Source: Micrococcales bacterium
Lineage (GTDB): Bacteria; Actinomycetota; Actinomycetes; Actinomycetales; Dermatophilaceae
NCBI GenBank assembly: GCA_021287075.1
Contig: JAJTBD010000004.1
Location: 124,001 to 188,000, forward strand
Length of the DNA stretch: 64,000 nt
Direction of reading: 5' to 3'
Each line of letters opens with the position of its first letter. Position 1 is the stretch's first letter. The notes under the pieces were generated by a model. That model was given only the letters and a program-made list of their open reading frames with translations, was not told the origin of the DNA and did no database searches. The position numbers and the translations under genes are program-made. Positions 33,082-42,133 of this stretch are shown piece by piece.

Positions 33082-35971
33082 GAGTCGATTCGGTGCCCTG
33101 CGCCCCCTGGTGGGCCGGGGCACCGAGCTGTCCCGGCTGACCAAGGCCGCGGGCATCGACAGCGGCTCGGGCGGGATCGTCGTCGTCAGTGGCGACGCCG
33201 GCATCGGCAAGTCCCGGCTCCTGGCCGAGCTGGCCGTCGGCGCAGAGGAGCGGGGCTGGCTCGTCCTCGTCGGCCACTGCGTGGGCCACGTCGAGTCGAC
33301 ACTGGCCTATCTGCCCTTCATCGAGCTGCTCGGGGCCATCGACCGCGAGATGCCCGAGGCCATCGAGGCGGTCCTGCCCTCGCACCCCGCGCTCGCCAAT
33401 CTCCTCCCCACCCGGCCCGACACGGTCTCCGCGCCCACCGACGCCGGGCTGGTCGCCGAGGCCGTGCACGCCGCGCTGGTCGCTGTCGGCGAGCGCCGGC
33501 CGAGCCTGGTCGTCATCGAGGACGTGCACTGGGCCGACCACTCCTCCCGCGACCTGCTGACGCTGCTGTTCACGCGCGGCTTCTCCTCTCCCGTCTCGCT
33601 CGTCGTCACCTATCGCTCCGACGACCTCCACCGCCGGCATCCGCTTCAGGAGAGCCTGGTCGCCTGGTCGCGGCTGCCGCAGGTGCGCCGGCTCGAGCTG
33701 GGCCCGCTGTCGGACACCTCGATGCGCAAGTTCGTGCGCTCCCTCGACGAGGGGCCGGCCGACCGCGACGGGGTGGCCCGCGTGGTCGATCGCGCCGAGG
33801 GCAACCCCTTCTTTGCCGAGGAGCTCGTCGCCAGCGGCGACCAGGGACCGGGTCTCTCCCCCGACCTGCGCCGGCTCCTCCAGCTACGCGTCGAGCAGCT
33901 CGACCCGACGGCCCAGCGGGTCGTGCACGCGATCGCCGCCGCCGGGCGGCAGGTCAGCCACGAGCTCCTCGAGGCGACGCTGGGCCTGCCCGACGCCGAG
34001 CTCGACACAGCGCTGCGCGCGGCCCTCGAGCACCACATCATCAAGGCGGTGCCGCCGGCCGACTACGCCTTCCGGCACGCGCTCATGGGCGAGACCCTCG
34101 CCGAGGACCTCCTGCCGGGCGAGCGGCTGAGACTGCACCGGGCGTATGCCGCGGTGCTCACCGAGCGCCCCGAGCTCGGCTCCCCTGCCGACCTGGCCCG
34201 GCACGCGGCGGCCACCGGTGACGTCGCCACGGCGATCGCGGCCAGCACTGCGGCGGGCGACGAGGCCCTGCGGCTCGGCGGCCCCCTCGACGCGCTCCAG
34301 CACTATGAGCGGGCGCTGCACTGGACTCCCGAGGACGACCCGGCCCGCGACGACCTCGTCCTCCGGGCCGCGCAGTCGGCGACCCTCGGCGGCGATGGCC
34401 TGCGCGCGCTGGGCCTGCTGCGCGAGGCGATCGACCACCGGCCGGTGTCCCGGCCGCCGGCGACCCAGGCCCGGCTGCTCGCTGCGGCGGCGATGGAATA
34501 CCGCCTGCTCGACCTGCCCGTGCGACATCTCGACCTCACGACCGAGGCCGTCGGGCTGCTCGACGGCGCCGACGACGAGACGCGGCTGGCCGTCCTCATC
34601 GCGCACTTCCAGGCGCTCGTGGACGAGCAGGAGTATGCCGCGGCGGTCGCCACCGCGGACGAGGCGCTGGCGCTGGCCGAGTCGCAGGACGACGAGCGGG
34701 CCCGCTCCGAGATCCGCACGATCATGGTCCGGGTCCTCCAGGCCCGCGACGAGGTCGCCGACGTCGACGACCACATGCGAGGGGTGCTGGCCCAGCTGCG
34801 CGGCACCGACGACCCGATCCAGATCAGGCTGCTGCACCAGATCGGCGGCCGCGCCTGGGGCGCGGGCCGGCTGCGCGAGGCCCTCGACGCCTACAACGAG
34901 GGCATGCGGGTCGCCGCCCGGCTCGACCGGCCGTGGGCCCCGTGGGCGATGGAGTGCCGGCTCTATGGCGCACTGGTCGCGATCAGCCTGGGCGAGTGGC
35001 CCGAGGCGCTCGCGCGGCTCGCGCCAGGTGAGGTGGCGCTGCGCCAGCCGGGCCGCGGTCTCTTCCAGGCGGCGACGATGCTCGTCAGGGTGGGCCAGGG
35101 CGATGAGCTCGATCCCGCTGTGGTGGAAGAGATCCGGGCACACTGGCACCTCGACGGGCTGATGGTGCCCAATGCCGCGACAGCCGCCATCGTCGCCGCC
35201 ACTCGACGCGGCGAGGTGACCCGTGCGATCGACCTCGCGGAGTCGGCCGTCGCGACGCTCGACCGCGTCTGGGGCGAGGGCTACCAGGCGATCATCCGCA
35301 TCTCCGCGGTGCTCGTCGACGGCCTCGCGACCTGCTGGCCGCAGGCCGACAAGGCCCAGCGACAGTCGATCCTGACGGTCTCGAGCCGGCTGGCCGAGCG
35401 CGCGGAGTCGGCCGCCTCTCACAGCGACATCATCGGCCAGCCGTCACGGCGTCCCGGCCCCGAGACGGTGGCCTGGGCGGCATACCTGCGGGCAGCGATG
35501 CTGCGGCTGCGCTGGAAGTCGGGCACCGACGTGCCCAAGCCAGCCGCGATGGTGACGGCGTGGGAGCAGGCGGTCGAGGGCTTCGAGGCCTATCCCGCGC
35601 CGTACGAGCGCGCCTGTGCCGCACTGAGACTGGCCGGGGCGCTCGCCGCCTCGGGCGACGCCCGCCGGGCGACCGAGGTGGCCCAGGAGGCGCGTGCCGT
35701 CGGCGTCACCCTCGGCGCCCGCCCGCTGGTCGAGGCGATCGACGCGCTGGCCACCTCGCCCGTCGCGGCCGGCGAGGTGTCACTCACCGCCCGCGAGTCG
35801 GAGATCCTGCGGCTCGTCTCCGAGGGCCGCACCAATGGCCAGATCGGCACGCAGCTGTTCATCAGCCCCAAGACCGTCAGCGTGCATGTCTCCAACATCC
35901 TGGCCAAGCTCGGCGCCGCCACCCGCCAGGAGGCCGCCGACCTCGCCCGCCGCCAGGGTCTGTTGGACTGA
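33080..35971 (+). CDS. LuxR-family regulator with N-terminal AAA ATPase (LAL/MalT-like)
   Basis: A 963-residue regulator. It starts with an AAA-type NTPase domain: Walker A VVSGDAGIGKSRLL (~40) and Walker B LVVIEDVHWADHSS. A long helical TPR-like middle region follows, and then a C-terminal LuxR helix-turn-helix (LTARESEILRLVSEGRTNGQ, with SPKTVSVHVSNILAKLG, about 905-960). Such proteins act as ATP-dependent signal-responsive activators. ATG 33080 is preferred over the in-frame ATG 33050 because a GATAAT -10 ends 7 nt upstream. The palindrome there suggests autoregulation. The signal is unknown. Confidence 0.88.
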   Translation: MSRFGALRPLVGRGTELSRLTKAAGIDSGSGGIVVVSGDAGIGKSRLLAELAVGAEERGWLVLVGHCVGHVESTLAYLPFIELLGAIDREMPEAIEAVLPSHPALANLLPTRPDTVSAPTDAGLVAEAVHAALVAVGERRPSLVVIEDVHWADHSSRDLLTLLFTRGFSSPVSLVVTYRSDDLHRRHPLQESLVAWSRLPQVRRLELGPLSDTSMRKFVRSLDEGPADRDGVARVVDRAEGNPFFAEELVASGDQGPGLSPDLRRLLQLRVEQLDPTAQRVVHAIAAAGRQVSHELLEATLGLPDAELDTALRAALEHHIIKAVPPADYAFRHALMGETLAEDLLPGERLRLHRAYAAVLTERPELGSPADLARHAAATGDVATAIAASTAAGDEALRLGGPLDALQHYERALHWTPEDDPARDDLVLRAAQSATLGGDGLRALGLLREAIDHRPVSRPPATQARLLAAAAMEYRLLDLPVRHLDLTTEAVGLLDGADDETRLAVLIAHFQALVDEQEYAAAVATADEALALAESQDDERARSEIRTIMVRVLQARDEVADVDDHMRGVLAQLRGTDDPIQIRLLHQIGGRAWGAGRLREALDAYNEGMRVAARLDRPWAPWAMECRLYGALVAISLGEWPEALARLAPGEVALRQPGRGLFQAATMLVRVGQGDELDPAVVEEIRAHWHLDGLMVPNAATAAIVAATRRGEVTRAIDLAESAVATLDRVWGEGYQAIIRISAVLVDGLATCWPQADKAQRQSILTVSSRLAERAESAASHSDIIGQPSRRPGPETVAWAAYLRAAMLRLRWKSGTDVPKPAAMVTAWEQAVEGFEAYPAPYERACAALRLAGALAASGDARRATEVAQEARAVGVTLGARPLVEAIDALATSPVAAGEVSLTARESEILRLVSEGRTNGQIGTQLFISPKTVSVHVSNILAKLGAATRQEAADLARRQGLLD

Positions 35972-36027
35972 CGCGCATCAGCCCTTCGCACGGCGTGCCG
36001 GCCGCCACGCGCTCCATCGCGGCGGCC

Positions 36028-36082
36028 GAGTGCGTCGTTTGTGCCGTCTCGGGGCGCCGCAAACGACACAACCTACGCACTC
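36028..36082. terminator. Stem-loop terminator between convergent genes
   Basis: Arms 36028-36043 and 36067-36082 pair at 14 of 16 positions around a 23-nt loop, between the LuxR-type gene and the convergent enoyl-CoA hydratase gene. Confidence 0.6.
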
Positions 36083-36097
36083 GAGCTGACGGCGGGG

Positions 36098-36769
36098 TCA
36101 GCCGAGTGGGTTGTCCTGGTCGTTGAGCAGTTCCAGCACCGCGGCATACATGCCGGTCTTGATGGCGCCGAGGGTGTCACCGGCCTTGTCCGCCAAAGCT
36201 TTTGCCGCGGACTGGGCGACCGGGAGGACCTCGTTTTCGGAGGCAACGAGGTCGACGATGCCGGCGCGCTGGGCCTCGCCACCCCCGTAGCGGCGGCCGG
36301 TCGTCATGGCTTCGTGGGCGGCCTGCGGCGTCAGCCGCGACTGGACGAGCGCGGCCATGGCCGGGGTGAAGGGGATCTTGATGTCGACCTCGGGCAGGCA
36401 CCAGAAGCCTCGGTCGTCGCGCATCACGCGGAAGTCGTGGGACAGGGTCAGCATCGCGCCCGCACCGAAGGCATGCCCCTGCACTGCGGCGACCGTGATG
36501 ACCGGCATCGACAGATACCGCGCGAACAGCTGCTGGACCGAGGCGACATACTCCGCCCGACGGTCCTCGTTGGCACCCAGCCAGTCGAGGTCGAGGCCGG
36601 TCGACCAGAACTTGCCGCTGGCCGCGGTGACCAGAGCCTTGGACCCCTCGGCCGCGGCGACCTCGTCGAGCAGCCCGTTGATCTCGATGAGGGCGTCGGG
36701 GTGGAAGCGGTTCTCGTCATCTCCAAGGGTCAGGACGAAGACATCGTCGTGGCGGTCCAGCTGGGGCAT
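36098..36769 (-). CDS. Enoyl-CoA hydratase/isomerase family protein
   Basis: A 223-residue crotonase-fold protein. It has the oxyanion-hole region AASGKFWSTGLDLDWL and the family core AAVQGHAFGAGAMLTLSHDFRV. In the position of the second catalytic Glu it has CLPEVDIKIPF, closer to delta3,delta2-enoyl-CoA isomerases (Eci type) than to classical hydratases, so double-bond isomerisation is possible. ATG 36769 has AGGAG just upstream; the longer frame from 36811 has no ribosome binding site. Confidence 0.83.
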   Translation of the reverse strand: MPQLDRHDDVFVLTLGDDENRFHPDALIEINGLLDEVAAAEGSKALVTAASGKFWSTGLDLDWLGANEDRRAEYVASVQQLFARYLSMPVITVAAVQGHAFGAGAMLTLSHDFRVMRDDRGFWCLPEVDIKIPFTPAMAALVQSRLTPQAAHEAMTTGRRYGGGEAQRAGIVDLVASENEVLPVAQSAAKALADKAGDTLGAIKTGMYAAVLELLNDQDNPLG

Positions 36770-36868
36770 CTCGGCTCCTGGGGGTTGGTGCGGTGTGCTG
36801 TCTTCCATCATGGCCGCCGCTCAGTGCTGGCGCTGGCCGCCCGTCAGATTCCGAGAATGCCTGACGGT

Positions 36869-36905
36869 CTACTTGTGCCACAAGTTATACTTGTGGCACA
36901 AGTAG
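36869..36905 (+). promoter_or_regulatory. 37-bp perfect palindrome flanking a TATACT -10 element
   Basis: Arms CTACTTGTGCCACAAG (36869-36884) and CTTGTGGCACAAGTAG (36890-36905) are perfectly complementary with 5 nt between. TATACT (36886-36891) in the middle is an excellent -10. The AbrB-type gene starts 10 nt after the palindrome, so this is very likely its autoregulatory operator or that of another local regulator. Confidence 0.75.
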
Positions 36906-36915
36906 AGGAGGAGTC

Positions 36916-37167
36916 ATGGACGTCTCACAACTGCCACCCACCCCCGGCAAGTTCGCCGCGACGGTCAAGGTCGGGCCCAAGGGACAGGTCGTCATCCCCA
37001 AGGGAGCGCGCGAGCTGTTCGGAATCCAGCCGGGAGACACGCTGCTGCTGCTGGCCGACGCCGACCAGGGGATCGCACTGATGCGTCAGGAGCTGCTCGA
37101 TCGGATCGTGGCCGAGGCCATGCCGACCCAGCGCCCCCCGGCCGCCCCGGAGGAGGAAGAGCCGTGA
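36916..37167 (+). CDS. AbrB/SpoVT-type DNA-binding protein
   Basis: An 83-residue swapped-hairpin AbrB protein. The core is KVGPKGQVVIPKGARELFGI followed by PGDTLLLLAD, and it has an acidic C-terminal tail. AGGAGGAG precedes ATG 36916. Its stop overlaps the GTG of the ABC ATPase gene, so it heads a three-gene operon. Proteins of this kind regulate their own operon; here the large palindrome directly upstream is the obvious site. It could alternatively resemble a MazE-like antitoxin, but no toxin follows. Confidence 0.85.
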   Translation: MDVSQLPPTPGKFAATVKVGPKGQVVIPKGARELFGIQPGDTLLLLADADQGIALMRQELLDRIVAEAMPTQRPPAAPEEEEP

Positions 37168-38093
37168 CCACCACAGTTGTCTGCGAGGAGGTCAACCGCA
37201 CCTTCGGCACGGTGACCGCGCTCGACGGGGTCAGCCTGACCGTCCACGAGGGCGAGATCTTCGGGGTGGTCGGCCCCAACGGCGCAGGCAAGACGACACT
37301 TCTCAACTGTCTCGAGGGGCTCGACCGGCCGACGTCGGGTCGCGTCGAGGTCCTCGGCCTCGACCCGGCGCGGCACACGGCCGAGCTCGCCACCCGTGTC
37401 GGTGTGCAGCTCCAGAGCGCGGCGCTGCCTCCGCGCCTGACCGTGCAGGAGGCCATGCGCCTCTACTCCGCCCTCTATGACGATCCGCGCCCCTGGCCCG
37501 ACCTGCTCCGGACCCTCGGCATCGCCGACAAGGCCCGCGACCGCGTCGATCGCCTCTCGGGAGGCGAGCGGCAGCGCGTGTTCATCGCGCTGGCGCTCAT
37601 CCCCCGCCCCGAGCTCGTCTTCATGGACGAGCTCACCACGGCACTGGACCCGCGCTCCCGTCGGGAGATGTGGGACACCGTCGAGGCGGTGCGCGACGAG
37701 GGGGCCACCGTGGTGCTCACCACCCACTACATGGAGGAGGCCGAGCGGCTCTGCGATCGCGTGGCCATCATCGACCGCGGGCGGCTCGTCGCCCTCGATA
37801 CCGTGCCTGCCCTCATCCAGAGGCATGCCGGGGCCACCACGGCGCACATCACCCTCACCTCCGCCCCGCCGGCAGACCTCGACCTCGCGCGAGTGCCCGG
37901 CGTCACCCACGTGACGGTGAAGGGCCGTGACCTGACGGTCCAGGGCGACGCCGATGCCCTGCAGCGCACACTGGCCGAGCTCAGCGCCCAAAACCTCACT
38001 GCCGCAACGATGTCCACCACAAGCCCGGGCCTAGAGGATGTCTTCCTCTCCCTCACGGGTCGGCCCATCGCCACGCAGGAGGCGGCGGCATGA
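37164..38093 (+). CDS. ABC transporter ATP-binding protein (exporter type)
   Basis: A 309-residue ABC ATPase with GPNGAGKTTLLNCLEGL (Walker A), signature RLSGGERQRVFIALAL, Walker B LVFMDELTTALDP and TTHYMEEAERLCD. The D-loop region reads DELTTALD where DEPTTGLD is usual. The C-terminal ~90 residues form the accessory domain of drug/lipid exporters of the CcmA/DrrA class. GTG 37164 overlaps the AbrB stop. It powers the permease encoded next. Confidence 0.9.
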   Translation: MTTTVVCEEVNRTFGTVTALDGVSLTVHEGEIFGVVGPNGAGKTTLLNCLEGLDRPTSGRVEVLGLDPARHTAELATRVGVQLQSAALPPRLTVQEAMRLYSALYDDPRPWPDLLRTLGIADKARDRVDRLSGGERQRVFIALALIPRPELVFMDELTTALDPRSRREMWDTVEAVRDEGATVVLTTHYMEEAERLCDRVAIIDRGRLVALDTVPALIQRHAGATTAHITLTSAPPADLDLARVPGVTHVTVKGRDLTVQGDADALQRTLAELSAQNLTAATMSTTSPGLEDVFLSLTGRPIATQEAAA

Positions 38094-38842
38094 AGGCCTA
38101 TCGCGCGCTTGTCGCCACCCTCTGGCACTCCCAGCGGCGCGATCCGGTGGGACTGTTCTTCGCCTTCGTCTTCGCGCCCGCCCTAGTGCTCATCCTCGGG
38201 GTGGTGCTGGGCAACGAGCCCCGCCCGGAGTTTGGCGGCCGCGGAATGATCGATGCGACCCTGCCGGCCTTCAGCTCACTCGTCCTGGCCATGCTCGGCG
38301 TGCTCCAACTGCCCGTCTCCCTGCTGACCCTGCGCGACACCGGCGCGCTGCGACGGCTGCGTCTGACCCCGCTGCGCCCGGCGACCTTCGTCGCAGCAGC
38401 CCTCACGGTGCACTTCGCGATCGGCATGGCCGGCATGCTCGCGGCCCTGGCCACGGGCTGGCTCGTCTTCGGCGTCGCCCTGCCCAGCGGCATACTCGCC
38501 GTCGTGCTCGCCTGCGCCTTTGGGCTGCTCGCCTTCCTCTCGCTCGGGTTCGCCCTCGCCGGCCTCTATCCGTCGGTGGGCGCCGCCACCGGCATCGGCA
38601 ATGTGCTCATGATCGTGCTGATGATCTCCTCGGGCGCCTTCACCCCGGTCTCCGCGATGCCGGACGGGGTGCGTCGTGCCATCGAGTTCTCACCGGTGCG
38701 ACAGTTCGTCAACCTCGTCCAGGGCCTGTGGGAGGGCAAGGCCCTCTCGACGCTGGGCACGCCGTTGATCGCCCTGCTGGCGCTGCTCGTCGTCTCGGCC
38801 GTGGTGGGCCGGTTCCTCTTCCGGTGGGGTCACCGCGCCTGA
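38090..38842 (+). CDS. ABC-2 type exporter permease
   Basis: A 250-residue membrane protein with six predicted helices of the ABC-2 family. It has LRDTGALRRLRLTPLRPATF in the cytoplasmic loop and FALAGLYPSVGAATGIGN. It overlaps the ATPase gene by 4 nt. With AbrB upstream this is a self-regulated efflux operon, and the substrate is unknown. Confidence 0.88.
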   Translation: MKAYRALVATLWHSQRRDPVGLFFAFVFAPALVLILGVVLGNEPRPEFGGRGMIDATLPAFSSLVLAMLGVLQLPVSLLTLRDTGALRRLRLTPLRPATFVAAALTVHFAIGMAGMLAALATGWLVFGVALPSGILAVVLACAFGLLAFLSLGFALAGLYPSVGAATGIGNVLMIVLMISSGAFTPVSAMPDGVRRAIEFSPVRQFVNLVQGLWEGKALSTLGTPLIALLALLVVSAVVGRFLFRWGHRA

Positions 38843-38864
38843 TCCGGGTATGCCGTGTGCCCGG

Positions 38865-39593
38865 CTAGATCTCGCAGCCGTCCGGCCCGCAGGCGCTGCC
38901 GTCGGCGCTGTCGGCGGCGGCACCGGTCGCAGCTGCAGGAGTGACGAGCTGGATCCCGGAGCGCTCCTGCCAGGCCTGGGCGAGGGCCTGCTCGAAGAGC
39001 TCGACGGGCTGGGCGCCGGAGACGCCGTACTTGCCGTCGAGGACGAAGAAGGGGACGCCGGTGATGCCATAGGCGCGGGCCTGCTCCTCGTCGGCGCGGA
39101 CGGCGTCGGCGTGGGCGTCGCCCGCCAGGAGCTCTCGCACCTCGTCGGCCGGGAGGCCGATCTCCTCGCCGAGCCGCTGGAGCTCGGCCGTGTCACCGAC
39201 CGCGACGCCCTCGGTGAAGTAGGCGCGCATCAGCCGCTCGTGGGCGGCGTCGGCCAGGCCGTGTCCGGCTGCGAGGTGGACGAGGCGGTGGGCGTCAAAG
39301 GTGTTGCCGAAGCGGGCGTCCTGCCAGTTGAAGGTCAGGCCGACCTCGGCCGCGCGCTCGGCGATGCCGCGCTGGCTCGCCTCGGACTGCTCAAGGGACA
39401 TGCCGTACTTCGTGGCGATCTTCTCCGCGAGCGTGCCGTCGGCGACCGGCTCGATCGTCGGGTCGAGCTCGAAGGAGTGCCAGACGACCTCGACCTTGTC
39501 CCGGTGCTCGAAGCGCTCCAGCGCGAGCTCCAGGTGGCGCTTGCCGATGTAGCAGAACGGGCAGACGATGTCGCTCCAGATGTCGATCTTCAC
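38865..39593 (-). CDS. FrnE-like DsbA-family oxidoreductase
   Basis: A 242-residue thioredoxin-fold protein without signal peptide. The active site CPFC lies at residues 11-14 in KIDIWSDIVCPFCYIGKRHLE. A helical insertion follows, then the cis-Pro region GITGVPFFVLDGKYGVSGAQ. The very C terminus carries ACGPDGCEI, a C-x4-C pair, as described for Deinococcus FrnE, where it contributes to redox activity. Start GTG 39593 is chosen because family members begin at KIDIW; GTG 39641 and ATG 39626 are alternatives. Likely a cytoplasmic disulfide reductase/isomerase. Confidence 0.82.
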   Translation of the reverse strand: MKIDIWSDIVCPFCYIGKRHLELALERFEHRDKVEVVWHSFELDPTIEPVADGTLAEKIATKYGMSLEQSEASQRGIAERAAEVGLTFNWQDARFGNTFDAHRLVHLAAGHGLADAAHERLMRAYFTEGVAVGDTAELQRLGEEIGLPADEVRELLAGDAHADAVRADEEQARAYGITGVPFFVLDGKYGVSGAQPVELFEQALAQAWQERSGIQLVTPAAATGAAADSADGSACGPDGCEI

Positions 39594-39647
39594 ATCGGGC
39601 GGCAACACCCGTCCGCGGACAGGCATTCCCTGGCCGCGCACCCCGGA

Positions 39648-40469
39648 TCAGATGGGCTCCATGACCCGCCGCAGGAAGGTCCGGGTCCGCTCGTGCTGCG
39701 GGTCGCCGATGACCTGACGCGGGTCGCCCTGCTCGACGATGACGCCGCCGTCGATGAAGAGGACCTGGTCGGCCACCTGCTGTGCGAAGCGCAGTTCGTG
39801 CGTGACGATCGCCATCGTCCAGCCCTGTGCCGCAAGGTCTTTCATCACCCCGAGCACGTCGCCGACCAGCTCCGGGTCGAGCGCCGACGTCGGCTCGTCG
39901 AAGAGCACGAGCTTGGGCCGCAGCGCGAGCGCCCGGGCGATCCCGACGCGCTGCTGCTGCCCGCCCGAGAGCTGGTGGGGGTATTTGTCGACGTGCGCCG
40001 ACAGACCCACCTGGTCGAGGAGGTCACGCGCGCGCCCGGCCGCCTCCGCGGCATTCTCGCCCTGCACGATGACCGGCCCCTCCGTGACATTCTCGAGGAC
40101 GGTCTTGTGCGGGAAGAGGTTGTGGCTCTGGAAGACCATGCCGCTCTGGGCGCGGTATGCCGCGAGCTGCTCGCGCTGGGCGCGCGGCAGCCGGCCGCCC
40201 CGCCCGGGGGTGATGCCGGCGAAGTCGACGGTCAGGTCGCCGATGCGCACCACGCCGGAGTCGGGGATCTCCAGTGCGTTGAGCGAGCGCAGGATCGTCG
40301 TCTTGCCAGAGCCGGACGGGCCGATGATGCACGTCGCGCTGCCGGAGCGGATCTCGAAGGAGATGTCGCGCAGGACCTCGTGGTCGCCGAAGGACTTGCG
40401 CAGGTGCTCGACATCGACGAGGTGCCCGCCGGCGGCGGTGGTGTCGGTGGTCGCGGGTGTGGTGCTCAT
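39648..40469 (-). CDS. Polar amino-acid ABC transporter ATPase (GlnQ type)
   Basis: A 273-residue ATPase: GPSGSGKTTILRSLNALE (Walker A), FQSHNLFPHKTVLENV, LSGGQQQRVGIARALA, LVLFDEPTSALDPELV, IVTHELRFA. These match GlnQ/HisP-type importers. ATG 40469 overlaps the stop of the receptor-permease gene. It energises that fused permease. Confidence 0.9.
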   Translation of the reverse strand: MSTTPATTDTTAAGGHLVDVEHLRKSFGDHEVLRDISFEIRSGSATCIIGPSGSGKTTILRSLNALEIPDSGVVRIGDLTVDFAGITPGRGGRLPRAQREQLAAYRAQSGMVFQSHNLFPHKTVLENVTEGPVIVQGENAAEAAGRARDLLDQVGLSAHVDKYPHQLSGGQQQRVGIARALALRPKLVLFDEPTSALDPELVGDVLGVMKDLAAQGWTMAIVTHELRFAQQVADQVLFIDGGVIVEQGDPRQVIGDPQHERTRTFLRRVMEPI

Positions 40470-41926
40470 GCGGTCACGTACCTGTTCAGTCGGGTCTCGG
40501 TGCGGCCCTGGAAGTAGGACAGGATCGTGCAGGCGACCCAGTAGTAGAGGGCGGCAAGGGCATACATCGTGAAGAACTCGAAGGTGGGTGCCGCGGCGAT
40601 CTGCGCCTGCCGGAACATCTCCACCACCAGGATGGTCGAGACCAGCGAGGTGTCCTTGAGCAGCGACAGCAGCGTGTTGGACAGCGGCGGCACGGCCACC
40701 CGCGCGGCCTGCGGCAGGATGATCCGCCGCAGCGAGGTGCCATAGCCCATGCCGATCGTCTGGGCCGCCTCCCACTGGCCGCGAGGCAAGGAGAGGATCG
40801 CACCGCGGATCGTCTCCGCGGCATACCCGGCGACATTGGCGGACAGGCCGATGATGGCGGCCGTCCACGGGCTCAGCTTGATGCCGAACTGCGGCAGTCC
40901 GAAGAAGATGAGGAAGAGAAGCACCAGCAGCGGGATGCCCCGGATCGCCGAGATATAGGCGCGGCCGAGGAACGACACGAACGGGTTGGACGACATCCGG
41001 GCCAGGGCGACGCCGAGCGCCGCGACGAGACCGATGGCGAAAGTGATCGCGGTCAGCGGGATGGTGGCGGTGACCATCTTGACCAGCAGCGGCCAGGCGT
41101 TGTTGCGGATGAGGTCCCAGCGGCTCGCCTCGGAGCTCGCGGCGCCGAAGTACTTGTCGTAGATCCGCTTCTCGGTGCCGTTGGCCTTGAGCTCGACGAT
41201 CGTCCTGTTGATCTCGTCCATGTATCCGCTGCCCTTGCGCGCGGCGTAGACCGACTGACTGACGTCCTTGGTCTCGGTGACGATCTTGACGCCCGGGTTC
41301 TTGACCGTGGCGAGGTAGTTGCTGATCGCGAGCTTGTCGTTGATGACGACATCGACCCGCCCCTGGCGCAGCGCCTCGATCGACTCGGTCATGCCCTCCA
41401 TGCCGACGACCTCGGCTCCGGCGTCTCGCGCGACGTCCGACCAGTTGCTCGTGAGGTTCTCGGCAGCCCGCTTGCCCTTGATGTCGGTCAGGCTCTTGAT
41501 GGTGCTGTTGCCCTCGGCGACGACGACCACGCCGGTGGTGTCGATATAGGGCACGGACAGGTCGTACTTCGCGGCCCGCTCGTCGTTGCGTGTCACCTGG
41601 TTGGCGACGATGTCGAACTTGTCGGCCTCGAGCGCGGCGAACATCGCGTCCCACGGGGTCTCGACATACTCGACCTTGACGCCGAGCTTGGCCGCCACGG
41701 CATCCATCAGCTCGATGTCATAGCCGGTGAGCTTGCCCTTGGAGTCGTGATAGCTGAAGGGCGAGTAGACGCCCTCGGTGCCGACCCGCAGGGTCTCGGG
41801 TATGCCGTCCTGCCGGACGGCGGTGGTCACGTCACCGGCGGGCGCGGCCCCCGCCGGGGCGGCCAGTCCCAGCGTCACGGCCAGCAGCGCGATCGCGGCG
41901 AGCGCCGCATGAAGAAGTCGTCTCAC
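40466..41926 (-). CDS. Fused substrate-binding protein and permease of an amino-acid ABC importer
   Basis: A 486-residue chimeric protein. A signal peptide (VRRLLHAALAAIALLAVTLG to AAPAGA) precedes a family 3 receptor domain (ETLRVGTEGVYSPFSYHD, KLTGYDIELMDAVAAKLGV, to about residue 265). A GlnP/HisM-type permease follows with the EAA-like loop ETIRGAILSLPRGQWEAAQTIGM in two stretches. Receptor-permease fusions of this sort are known from GlnPQ of lactococci. GTG 41926 lies 6 nt after TACGAT, a leaderless arrangement. The ligand is probably a polar amino acid such as cystine or glutamine (inference). Confidence 0.9.
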   Translation of the reverse strand: MRRLLHAALAAIALLAVTLGLAAPAGAAPAGDVTTAVRQDGIPETLRVGTEGVYSPFSYHDSKGKLTGYDIELMDAVAAKLGVKVEYVETPWDAMFAALEADKFDIVANQVTRNDERAAKYDLSVPYIDTTGVVVVAEGNSTIKSLTDIKGKRAAENLTSNWSDVARDAGAEVVGMEGMTESIEALRQGRVDVVINDKLAISNYLATVKNPGVKIVTETKDVSQSVYAARKGSGYMDEINRTIVELKANGTEKRIYDKYFGAASSEASRWDLIRNNAWPLLVKMVTATIPLTAITFAIGLVAALGVALARMSSNPFVSFLGRAYISAIRGIPLLVLLFLIFFGLPQFGIKLSPWTAAIIGLSANVAGYAAETIRGAILSLPRGQWEAAQTIGMGYGTSLRRIILPQAARVAVPPLSNTLLSLLKDTSLVSTILVVEMFRQAQIAAAPTFEFFTMYALAALYYWVACTILSYFQGRTETRLNRYVTA

Positions 41927-41932
41927 CCACGA

Positions 41933-41938
41933 ATCGTA
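41933..41938 (-). promoter_or_regulatory. -10 TACGAT of the amino-acid importer operon
   Basis: TACGAT on the minus strand ends 6 nt before the GTG start; no Shine-Dalgarno is present between them. Confidence 0.5.
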
Positions 41939-42091
41939 GGTCAATGATTTTCCCAACGCGAAGTTATGTCTGACAGGTGGGCCTGCCCTTGGCCGCCGAG
42001 AAGCGCCGGGAGGACGGCAACCGCACTGCATGACAGGTGGCCTCCGTTTCTGAGACGACGCTCGGTGCTGGGTCCAGATCTGTCCCGAGGT

Positions 42092-42133
42092 TTGCGTTCT
42101 GTCCGCGTGATCAATCCTGCGGACAGAACGCAA
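42092..42133. terminator. Perfect 15-bp stem-loop
   Basis: TTGCGTTCTGTCCGC (42092-42106) and GCGGACAGAACGCAA (42119-42133) flank a 12-nt loop. It lies between divergent genes, so termination is not the obvious role; an operator or insertion remnant is possible. Confidence 0.5.

Noticed and set aside
33884..35422. Open frame antisense to the LuxR-type regulator
   Set aside because: Shadow frame without motifs.
36042..37081. Plus-strand open frame crossing the enoyl-CoA hydratase and AbrB genes
   Set aside because: It runs antisense through the hydratase and out of frame through the AbrB operator and gene.
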